Positions 16,392-23,713 of a DNA stretch of 38,213 nt are shown piece after piece (position 1 is the first letter of the stretch; each line of letters starts with the position of its first letter). The stretch is from Alphaproteobacteria bacterium. Lineage in GTDB: Bacteria; Pseudomonadota; Alphaproteobacteria; SHVW01. The translations under genes were made by a program, and so were the position numbers. Below the pieces are notes generated by a model. The model was not told the origin of the DNA, did not search any database, and saw only the letters and a list, made by a program, of their open reading frames with translations. Location: contig SHVW01000013.1 in the NCBI GenBank assembly GCA_009694085.1, positions 1 through 38,213 of the forward strand. The letters run 5' to 3'.

Positions 16392-17045
16392 ATGTCCGCT
16401 GTTGCCGATGCCATGATGGATGCCGCCGATGGCCAGCCCGAGCAGGGCGCCGTGCCCGCCGCCATCGCCAAAGCCGCCCGCTTTCTGGTCGATCTCAAAT
16501 CCGGCAAGGTTGCCGATCGCGGCGAAGACAAGATCGGTGCCGCCAATCCCGCAGCACCCGCGCGCACCGATCACATCGCCATGGGACGGCCGACTTCCCA
16601 GCGCATCGCTGCCGCCCATGCTGCCGCCCAACGCGCATTGGGCATGACCGCCGCCGCACCCGTCGCTCAACGCCAGGAACCGCGTCTGGCCGCAGCACCT
16701 GCCGCACCCGCCCAGACCGCCGCCCGCCAAACCGCCACCGCCCAACCCGCAGCGCCCGCTGCCGCTGCGACACGCCCAGCCAATTCGGCAGCGCCGGCCA
16801 CCGCCCCGGCTGCTGCCCGCCGTGTTGTTGCTCAGCCGGCGGTGCGCGCCTCGGTCCCCGCCACTCAACCCGCCGCTGCCCCGCGCCCGGCCTTGTCGGT
16901 CCAACAATATTTGCGCGAACTGCAATTTCAAGTCAGCGGGCACAATCAGAACGAGGTTCGCCAGGCCCTGGTCGACGTGACGCCCGGCGAGATCGAGCGT
17001 GTCAGCCGCGTCGTCGCCAAGCTGCGCGGCCGATACCTTGCCTAG
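16392..17045 (+). CDS. Unknown Ala/Pro-rich protein, apparently ended early by an in-frame TAG
   Basis: I do not recognise this family. The ATG at 16392 has a GAGGGAG ribosome site and was chosen over an upstream in-frame start. The 217-aa product has a helical head (residues 1-50, with AAIAKAARFLVDLKSGKVAD), a long low-complexity Ala/Pro/Gln/Thr linker (about 75-175), and a helical C-terminal module starting LSVQQYLRELQFQVSGHNQN and ending RVVAKLRGRYLA. After the TAG at 17043-17045 the same frame continues for 53 more good codons to a second TAG at 17207. The original protein was therefore probably about 271 aa. There is no signal peptide. The sigma-54 promoter upstream suggests tightly switched expression. 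Confidence 0.65.
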   Translation: MSAVADAMMDAADGQPEQGAVPAAIAKAARFLVDLKSGKVADRGEDKIGAANPAAPARTDHIAMGRPTSQRIAAAHAAAQRALGMTAAAPVAQRQEPRLAAAPAAPAQTAARQTATAQPAAPAAAATRPANSAAPATAPAAARRVVAQPAVRASVPATQPAAAPRPALSVQQYLRELQFQVSGHNQNEVRQALVDVTPGEIERVSRVVAKLRGRYLA

Positions 17046-17207
17046 GCGCTCGAACTCGGCCAGACCGTGCACAAGCCAGTGCCCGAAGGCGAGATCAAAC
17101 AGCTGCGCGCCCATCGCGAAATGTTTGAGGAGGCCGCGCGCGGTCTCGACTATCTGAAAGACGCGATCGAAAAGGGCGATATCGGACTCAACGGCGTGAT
17201 CATGTAG
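17046..17207 (+). pseudogene. In-frame continuation of the preceding gene beyond the amber codon
   Basis: These 53 codons and a TAG follow the preceding gene in the same frame. They read as an amphipathic, charged helical tail (for example EGEIKQLRAHREMFEEAARG and LDYLKDAIEKGDIGLNG) with native-looking high-GC codons. No ribosome site or good start precedes them, so a separate gene is unlikely. Most simply this is the detached C-terminus after a nonsense change or a base-call error. Confidence 0.55.
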
Positions 17208-17255
17208 CGCTGCGCTTCCAGCTCCCCCGCCGGTTTTCCCCGACCGGCTCTCCCC

Positions 17256-17291
17256 ACCGGGCTCTCTCATGCGAGGGGGCCCGGTTCCCTT
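17256..17291 (+). terminator. Candidate terminator hairpin before zapE
   Basis: ACCGGGC (17256-17262) pairs perfectly with GCCCGGT (17279-17285), with further partial pairing inside the loop, followed by a short pyrimidine run ending in TTTT. It lies about 50 bases after the second stop of the unknown gene. Confidence 0.45.
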
Positions 17292-17394
17292 TTGGGGCAA
17301 CGGCCTGACCGCCCTGTTCGGGGATAGGCTTGCCTAGGCCGGTGGCATCGGCTACCTAACGGGTCATGTCGTTCCTGAGCGATTCGGCCCGGCG

Positions 17395-18516
17395 ATGACG
17401 GACGGACCTATTGCCGTCTATCGCGCACGCACCGGCGCGGGCGCAATCCGGCCCGACCCCGCCCAGGCGCTCGCCGTCGAAAAACTCCAGGTCCTGCACA
17501 ACGCCCTGATCGGCTACGAACCCGCGCTCGGCCGCACCGGTTGGCGCGAGCGGCTGGGCCTGGGCGCGAGCCATGCCGCCGCACCCCAGGGCCTCTACCT
17601 CTATGGCGGCGTCGGGCGCGGCAAATCCATGCTGATGGATTTGTTCTTCGAGACCGCGCCGGTCAAGGAGAAGCGCCGGGTCCATTTCCACGAATTCATG
17701 CAGGAATGCCATCAACGCATCCATGCCTGGCGCCAGGTCAACAAGGTCTCCAAGACCAGCGAGCCGATTCGACCGCTCGCCCGCACCATCGCCGAACATG
17801 CCTGGCTGATCTGCTTCGACGAATTCCAGGTGCTCGACATTGCCGACGCCATGATCCTGGGGCGATTGTTCTTTGCGCTGTTCGAACTGGGCGTCGTCGT
17901 GGTCGCGACGTCAAATCGTCCGCCCGACGATCTCTATAAGGACGGGCTGCAACGCGACCTGTTCCTGCCCTTCATCAAGATGCTCAAGCACAAGCACGAC
18001 GTGCTCGAACTCGACGGCGGCGTCGATTACCGGCTCCAGCGTCTGCGCCGCATGCAGGTCTATCACGCACCGCTCGGCGCGCCCTCGGCGCGCGCGCTCG
18101 ACGATGCCTTTGCCCAATTGACCGACAACGAACCCGGCCAGCTCGACCGCTTACAGGTACTGGGCCGCATCCTCGACATTCCCCGCCAGGCCAAGGGCGT
18201 GGCACACTTCGCGTTTCACGAGCTGTGCGAGCGACCGCTGGGTGCGGCCGACTATCTGGCGATCGCCGGCCAGTACCACACAGTGATCCTGTCCGGCGTG
18301 CCCGTGCTGGGGCCGGAGAACCGCAACGAGGCCAAGCGCTTCGTCACCCTGATCGACGCACTCTACGAACACCGGGTCAATCTGGTGTGTTCGGCCGCCG
18401 CACCACCGGAGACGCTGTATCCCGCGGGCGACGGCGCGTTCGAGTTCCAGCGCACAGTCTCGCGCCTGATGGAAATGCAGTCGGCCGACTATATCGAGTT
18501 GGCGCATCTGCCTTAA
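17395..18516 (+). CDS. zapE: Cell division protein ZapE (AFG1-like ATPase)
   Basis: A 373-aa AAA-type ATPase of the AFG1/ZapE family; bacterial ZapE associates with the Z-ring and modulates FtsZ assembly. Walker A is GGVGRGKS at 71-78, Walker B is LICFDEFQ at about 138-145, and the sensor region VVVATSNRPPDDLYKDGLQR is diagnostic, as is HFHEFMQ. The tail has ENRNEAKRFVTLIDALYE, also typical. Length is normal. phoR starts 28 bases downstream on the same strand, so read-through into phoR is possible. Confidence 0.93.
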   Translation: MTDGPIAVYRARTGAGAIRPDPAQALAVEKLQVLHNALIGYEPALGRTGWRERLGLGASHAAAPQGLYLYGGVGRGKSMLMDLFFETAPVKEKRRVHFHEFMQECHQRIHAWRQVNKVSKTSEPIRPLARTIAEHAWLICFDEFQVLDIADAMILGRLFFALFELGVVVVATSNRPPDDLYKDGLQRDLFLPFIKMLKHKHDVLELDGGVDYRLQRLRRMQVYHAPLGAPSARALDDAFAQLTDNEPGQLDRLQVLGRILDIPRQAKGVAHFAFHELCERPLGAADYLAIAGQYHTVILSGVPVLGPENRNEAKRFVTLIDALYEHRVNLVCSAAAPPETLYPAGDGAFEFQRTVSRLMEMQSADYIELAHLP

Positions 18517-18544
18517 CGGCGGCGCTAGAACATAGGAACGGAGC

Positions 18545-19945
18545 ATGCCGAACTCGGACGTTTCCGCTCGCCCGCTCGTCCTCGCCGCGCTTGCGCTTGC
18601 CTTGCCGTTTCTTGTTGCCATGCTGGCGCTTGCAGCGATCGAGGGGATCGGGATCGGCGCGATCGTGGCAACCTGGATCGCCGGCAGCCTGGCCATGGCC
18701 GCGATCGTCGCACGTCACCTGCGGCAGCTGCGCGCGCTTCGCCGCCAGATCGAGCTAGGAGAACGGCCCAGCGAACCGGACTCGATCTTGGCCGACCTGG
18801 TCGAGGCGGCGGCGCGGCTTGCGCGCGAGAACCAGGAACTGGAAGCGCGCGCCGTCGCGTCGGCGCGCGCGCGCGAGGCCATGTTGGATGCCGTGCCGGA
18901 ACCGGTGCTGCTGCTCGCACGCGATGGGCGGGTAGCGGTCGTCAACCAGGCCGCCCGCGATCTGCTCGGCATCGATTGCGCCGGGCGCGATCTGGCCGAG
19001 GTGTTGCGCTATCCCCAAGTCCTACAGGCCGCGAGCGCCGTGCTGGTTGACGGCAGAGCCCGTGCGGTGGAGGCGGCGCTGGTCGCGCCGGCGCCGCGCA
19101 ACTTGGATGTTCGTATTGCGCCCTTGCCTGGACTGGCACCGGAAGATGGCGCGGCGCTCGTGATGTTGGGCGACCTGACGGCGATCCGTCGAGCCGAGCG
19201 CACGCGTGCCGATTTCATCGCCAATGTCAGCCACGAGTTGCGCACGCCGCTTGCCTCGATCATCGGCTTTATCGAGACGCTGCGCGGCCCGGCCCAAGAC
19301 GATGCGCCGGCGCGTGCGCAGTTTTTGGAAATCATGGACCAGCAGGCCCAGCGCATGGCCCGCTTGGTCGCCGATCTGTTGTCGCTGGCGCGCATCGAGC
19401 AGAACGAGCACACGCCGCCAACCGGTCGGATTGCGATTCTTCCCTTGCTTGGCACCGTCAAGGACGCGCTCGCCCCGGCGGCGCAACGGCGCGACATGGC
19501 GATCGCGATCGACGCGGCACCCGATCTGCCCGACATCGCCGGCGAGACCGACGAAGTCGCCCAGGTGTTCCAGAACTTGATCGACAACGCACTGAAATAC
19601 GGCCGCACCGGCACAACAGTGACGGTTCGCGCCAGCATCGCCGACGATCCGCCCCCGGCCTTTCCGCACCCGCCCGGCACCCGCCCACGGGTGCTCGCTG
19701 TGGCCGTGCGCGACGTCAGTGCCGGTATCGCGCCCGAGTATCTGCCCCGTCTGACCGAGCGATTCTACCGCATCGACGTGGCCCGTTCGCGCGATGCCGG
19801 CGGCACCGGGCTTGGCCTTGCCATCGTCAAGCACATCCTGGGCCGGCACCGCGGTACGCTGACGATCGAGAGCGAGGTGGGCCGGGGCAGCACATTCACC
19901 GCCTATCTTCCGCTCGCACCGGACAAAAAGCCTTCGACCTCTTGA
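18545..19945 (+). CDS. phoR: Phosphate-regulon sensor histidine kinase PhoR
   Basis: A 466-aa kinase with two N-terminal membrane helices (about 10-32 and 36-57), a short coiled coil, a PAS domain (about 112-215, containing AVPEPVLLLARDGRVAVVNQ), and a HisKA-HATPase core. The phospho-His is His230 in NVSHELRTPLASIIGFIETL; the N-box is QNLIDNALKYG, and the G2 box is GGTGLGLAIVKHILGRH. RLTERFYRID is the PhoR-type F-box. The G1 box reads DVSAG (390-394) instead of the usual DxGxG, an uncommon change in the ATP lid. With PstSCAB and PhoU it would sense phosphate and control PhoB, which is encoded at the other end of the cluster. Confidence 0.93.
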   Translation: MPNSDVSARPLVLAALALALPFLVAMLALAAIEGIGIGAIVATWIAGSLAMAAIVARHLRQLRALRRQIELGERPSEPDSILADLVEAAARLARENQELEARAVASARAREAMLDAVPEPVLLLARDGRVAVVNQAARDLLGIDCAGRDLAEVLRYPQVLQAASAVLVDGRARAVEAALVAPAPRNLDVRIAPLPGLAPEDGAALVMLGDLTAIRRAERTRADFIANVSHELRTPLASIIGFIETLRGPAQDDAPARAQFLEIMDQQAQRMARLVADLLSLARIEQNEHTPPTGRIAILPLLGTVKDALAPAAQRRDMAIAIDAAPDLPDIAGETDEVAQVFQNLIDNALKYGRTGTTVTVRASIADDPPPAFPHPPGTRPRVLAVAVRDVSAGIAPEYLPRLTERFYRIDVARSRDAGGTGLGLAIVKHILGRHRGTLTIESEVGRGSTFTAYLPLAPDKKPSTS

Positions 19946-19999
19946 CAGAAAACCATTCAATGTCAGCGGTTTGCCATCCACATCGGCAGGTCGCGCCGA

Positions 20000-20036
20000 C
20001 TGTCATCAAACTGAAACGGAAACGACACAATATGGT
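20000..20036 (+). promoter_or_regulatory. Pho box and promoter of the pst operon
   Basis: CTGTCAT (20000-20006), the 4-base spacer CAAA, then CTGAAAC (20011-20017) form an 18-bp PhoB site; the first half is a perfect consensus heptamer. A -10-like TATGGT lies at 20031-20036, about 13 bases downstream, so the Pho box stands in for the -35 element as at PhoB-activated promoters. The pstS ribosome site AAGGAGG is at 20094-20100. Confidence 0.8.
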
Positions 20037-20105
20037 TGCCATCGATCGCTAGGGTGCCGGCGCATAGCGTGGGGCACGAGGCCCGCGCACCCTAAGGAGG
20101 ATATG

Positions 20106-21083
20106 ATGATCAACCGTACCATTCGTGCGCTGGCGATCCTGGCGCTGCCGATGGCCAGCCTGCCGGCACAAGCCGACCTGCTCGACCTGGCGCTGGAGGA
20201 CTACAAACCAGTCAGCGGGGTATCCGGCTCGCTCAAATCGATCGGCTCGGACACGTTGAACAACCTGATGACGCTGTGGAGCGAAGGCTTCAAGGCGATG
20301 TACCCCAACGTCAAACTGGAGATCGAGGGCAAGGGCTCGTCTACCGCCCCACCCGCGCTGATCGCCGGCACCGCCCAGTTCGGCCCGATGTCGCGCCCAA
20401 TGAAGGGTGCGGAGATCGACGAATTCGCCAAGAAGTTCGGCTACAAGCCGACCGCCGTGCGCAGCGCGGTCGACTCGCTCGCCGTGTTCGTCCACAAGGA
20501 CAACCCGATCCAGTGCATGACGCTGCAACAGATCGACGCCGTATTCTCGCGTACGCGCAAGGGCGGCAACGACAAGGACGCCGCACGCTGGGGCGATCTG
20601 GGCCTGACCGGCGAGTGGGCGAACCGGCCGATCTCGCTCTATGGCCGCAACTCGGCCTCGGGAACCTATGGCTATTTCAAGGAAGTCGCCCTGTTCAACG
20701 GCGACTACAAGGATAGCGTGAAGGAACAGCCGGGCTCGTCCACCGTGGTTCAGGGCGTGGCATCCGACCGTTACGCGATCGGTTACTCCGGTGTCGGTTA
20801 CAAGACGGCCGACGTGCGCATCGTGCCGATCGCCACGAAGCCAGGCACGAAGTGCCATGACGCGACAGCGGAGAACGCCTATTCCGGCGACTATGCGCTC
20901 GCGCGCTTCCTCTACATCTATATCAACCACAACCCGAACCAGGCGCTCGACCCGGTTCGCGGTGAGTTCGTGAAGTTCATCTACTCCAAGCAGGGCCAAA
21001 CCGGCGTGGTCAAGGATGGCTACTTCCCGATCACCCAGGTCGTGGCCGTGGACGACCTGAAGGCGATGGGCCTGAAAAAGTGA
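20106..21083 (+). CDS. pstS: Periplasmic phosphate-binding protein PstS
   Basis: A 325-aa substrate-binding protein that captures phosphate and delivers it to PstCA. The signal peptide ends ASLPAQA near residue 23. Phosphate-site segments are SIGSDTLNNLM, KGSSTAPPALIAGTAQFGPMSR, and YGRNSASGTYGYF. It is the PstS type that uses SIGSDT rather than the E. coli wording. ATG 20106 is favoured because it lies 5 bases after the AAGGAGG site; the adjacent ATG 20103 is only 2 bases away. The gene ends in a GTGA overlap with pstC, behind the Pho box. Confidence 0.95.
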   Translation: MINRTIRALAILALPMASLPAQADLLDLALEDYKPVSGVSGSLKSIGSDTLNNLMTLWSEGFKAMYPNVKLEIEGKGSSTAPPALIAGTAQFGPMSRPMKGAEIDEFAKKFGYKPTAVRSAVDSLAVFVHKDNPIQCMTLQQIDAVFSRTRKGGNDKDAARWGDLGLTGEWANRPISLYGRNSASGTYGYFKEVALFNGDYKDSVKEQPGSSTVVQGVASDRYAIGYSGVGYKTADVRIVPIATKPGTKCHDATAENAYSGDYALARFLYIYINHNPNQALDPVRGEFVKFIYSKQGQTGVVKDGYFPITQVVAVDDLKAMGLKK

Positions 21084-23704
21084 GCACCACGGAGGCCTCC
21101 TCTTCGATAGCGGCGCGGCGGCGCGACAAGCGTACGCCGCGCCGCGTCCTGATCGCCGACCGGGCCGCCGACCTGATCATCCGGGTCGGCGGCATTCTGG
21201 TGATCCTGGCCGTGTTCGCCATCATGGCGTTCCTGGCCCAGGTGGTGGTGCCGCTGTTTACCGGCGGACGCGTGGTGGCGGAAGCGTCGTTTATACTGCC
21301 GGACAAGGCGAAGCGTTTCCTTCATCAGACTCTCGACGAGACCCACACCGTCGCGGTCGCGGTCGCCGAGGATGGCACCGTGACCGCCTATCATATCGCT
21401 ACCGGCGCGCGCATCGACGCGCCGGCGTTCGATTTTGCCGGCAAACGGATCACGGCCTTCGCCGCCGCGCCGGTCGGCAGCGACATCGTATTCGGATTCG
21501 AGGACGGCACGATCCGCCAGGGCAGCTTGAAGTTTGCGACCGCCATTGTTCCCGGCGATCAAGCGCCGGCGGATGCCAAGGCACTCGCAACCGGCGGCAA
21601 GGCCAGCGCCGACCGGACCGATGGCAAAGCCATCTTCGCCCCCGCGCCCGTCGGCCAGATCAGGCGCATTGCGGTCGAAGGCGCGCTAGGCCGGCCACAG
21701 CAAGTCAGCCCTTCCGCCATTACGGCGATCGATACGCGTTCGGGCGGCACGGTCGAACGGCCGACCCTGGCAGTCGTGTCGGTGGATCGCGAGGGCCAGA
21801 TCCGGCTCAGCCGCGTCGAAAGCCGCATGAATCTCCTGACCCGACGCATGCGCACCGAGGTTACATCGGCCACCCTGCCGGTCCTGCCGCCGGGCACGCC
21901 GGTCGTGAGCGTGCTCATGACATCGGCTGCCGACCAGATCTATGTCGGCGCGCGCGATGGTCGAGTCTTCCGCTACGATTCGCGCAATCCTGACCGCGCC
22001 GAACTGGCCGAAATAGCCCAACCCCTGCCCGCCGGAGTCGAGTTGACCGTGCTCAGCTTCCTGATCGGCGAACAGTCCCTGGTGGTCGGCGGCAATAACG
22101 GCGCGGTCGATATCTTCTTGCGCCTGCAACGCGCGGGCGCGCGCACAACCGACGGCTACGCGCTGGTGCGCGCCCATGCGCTGGAGCCCCATCGGAGCGC
22201 CGTGGCCGCCTTCGGCGCAAGCCAGCGCGGCAAAATGCTGATCACCGCCGACGTTACCGGCGAGATCTGGCTGCGTCACGCGACCAGCGAGCAAGTCGTG
22301 CTGCGCCTGCCTGCGCCGCGCGGCGGTCAGCCATACGAAAGCGTGGCGTTGGCGCCGCGCGACGACGGCGTGCTGGCCATGGCGCCGGGCGGCGCTGGCC
22401 GGTTCTGGACCGTGGACGCGCCCCATCCGGAGACGACGTGGAAGTCGATCTTCGGCAAGATCTGGTACGAGGGTTTCGACAGTCCGAGTTATACGTGGCA
22501 ATCCTCGTCGGGCACCGACAGCTTCGAGCCCAAGCTATCGCTCGTCCCTCTCATCTTCGGCACGATCAAGGCGACGATCTATTCGCTGCTGTTCGCCGTG
22601 CCCATCGCCCTGCTCGGCGCCATCTACACCTCCGAATTCCTGCATCGACGCGTGCGCAACACGGTCAAACCGGTGATGGAGATGATGGCGTCCCTGCCAT
22701 CGGTCGTGCTTGGTTTCATCGCCGCCCTTATCCTGGCACCCGTGGTTGAGGCCTGGATTGCCGCCGTCATGATCGCCTTCTTCGCGATTCCCGGGGCGCT
22801 CGCGGCCGCGGCCTTCCTGTGGCAGGCGATACCGCCCCATGCGGCGCGGCGACTCGAAGGCGTTCCCAAATTCCTGCTGTTCTTCGTCGTGCTGGTGTTG
22901 ACCGTGCTGGCCGTAATCTGGTGGACGCCGGCATTGGAACGCATGTTCTTCGCTGGCGACCTCAGGGCTTGGGCTGATGGCACCGCCGGGTCGGGCGTGC
23001 CCTTCTTGATCATCCTCCTGACACCGCTCGCTCTGGTCGCCGTGTCGCTTGTTGCAGGCCGCACCATAGGTGAGCGCGTCAATGTCGCCCTGCGCGCCCT
23101 GCCACCATTCGCGGCGGCCGGCGTCGATCTTGCGCGTGCGCTGGCGCAGTTCCTGCTCGCCGTGCTCTTGGCCTATGCGCTGGCCCGCACATTCGCGGCC
23201 TTCGGCGGCGACGTGCGCGGCGGGTTGGTCGATACCTACGTCCAGCGCAACACGCTGGTCGTGGGCTTCGTCATGGGCTTCGCGGTCATCCCGATCATCT
23301 ACACCATCGCGGAGGATGCGCTGAATTCCGTGCCGGAGCATTTGCGTGCGGCCAGCTTGGCCTGCGGCGCCACCCCGTGGCAGACCGCGATTTCGGTCAT
23401 CCTGCCGACCGCGATGTCCGGCGTGTTTGCCGGCGTCATGATCGGCATGGGCCGCGCGGTGGGCGAGACCATGATCGTGGTCATGGCGGCGGGCAATACG
23501 CCAATCCTGGACTGGAACCTGTTCAACGGGTTGCGCGCGCTGTCCGCCAACATCGCGGTCGAGCTGCCCGAGGCGGTCAAGGACGGCACGCTCTACCGCA
23601 TGCTGTTCCTGGCGGCACTGGCCCTTTTCGTCATGACCTTCGTGCTCAATACCTTCGCCGAGATCGTACGCCTGCGCTTCCGCAAGCGCGCCGCGCAACT
23701 CTAG
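21080..23704 (+). CDS. pstC: Phosphate ABC permease PstC with large extracytoplasmic beta-propeller-like domain
   Basis: An 874-aa permease, more than twice the size of E. coli PstC (about 320 aa). After one membrane helix (36-58), residues about 65-447 are predicted to lie in the periplasm and show repeating short strands like a WD40-type propeller (for example VAVAVAEDGTVTAY, DIVFGFEDGTIRQG, DQIYVGARDGRVFRYD, LITADVTGEIWLRH). The permease proper spans about 490-874, with the ABC-coupling EAA loop at EHLRAASLACGATPWQTAI and the PstC segment MGRAVGETMIVVMAAGN. The GTG start overlaps the pstS stop. The propeller may bind PstS, a phosphate source or the cell wall; its role is unknown. Confidence 0.93.
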   Translation: MSTTEASSSIAARRRDKRTPRRVLIADRAADLIIRVGGILVILAVFAIMAFLAQVVVPLFTGGRVVAEASFILPDKAKRFLHQTLDETHTVAVAVAEDGTVTAYHIATGARIDAPAFDFAGKRITAFAAAPVGSDIVFGFEDGTIRQGSLKFATAIVPGDQAPADAKALATGGKASADRTDGKAIFAPAPVGQIRRIAVEGALGRPQQVSPSAITAIDTRSGGTVERPTLAVVSVDREGQIRLSRVESRMNLLTRRMRTEVTSATLPVLPPGTPVVSVLMTSAADQIYVGARDGRVFRYDSRNPDRAELAEIAQPLPAGVELTVLSFLIGEQSLVVGGNNGAVDIFLRLQRAGARTTDGYALVRAHALEPHRSAVAAFGASQRGKMLITADVTGEIWLRHATSEQVVLRLPAPRGGQPYESVALAPRDDGVLAMAPGGAGRFWTVDAPHPETTWKSIFGKIWYEGFDSPSYTWQSSSGTDSFEPKLSLVPLIFGTIKATIYSLLFAVPIALLGAIYTSEFLHRRVRNTVKPVMEMMASLPSVVLGFIAALILAPVVEAWIAAVMIAFFAIPGALAAAAFLWQAIPPHAARRLEGVPKFLLFFVVLVLTVLAVIWWTPALERMFFAGDLRAWADGTAGSGVPFLIILLTPLALVAVSLVAGRTIGERVNVALRALPPFAAAGVDLARALAQFLLAVLLAYALARTFAAFGGDVRGGLVDTYVQRNTLVVGFVMGFAVIPIIYTIAEDALNSVPEHLRAASLACGATPWQTAISVILPTAMSGVFAGVMIGMGRAVGETMIVVMAAGNTPILDWNLFNGLRALSANIAVELPEAVKDGTLYRMLFLAALALFVMTFVLNTFAEIVRLRFRKRAAQL

Positions 23705-23713
23705 GGATATCCG

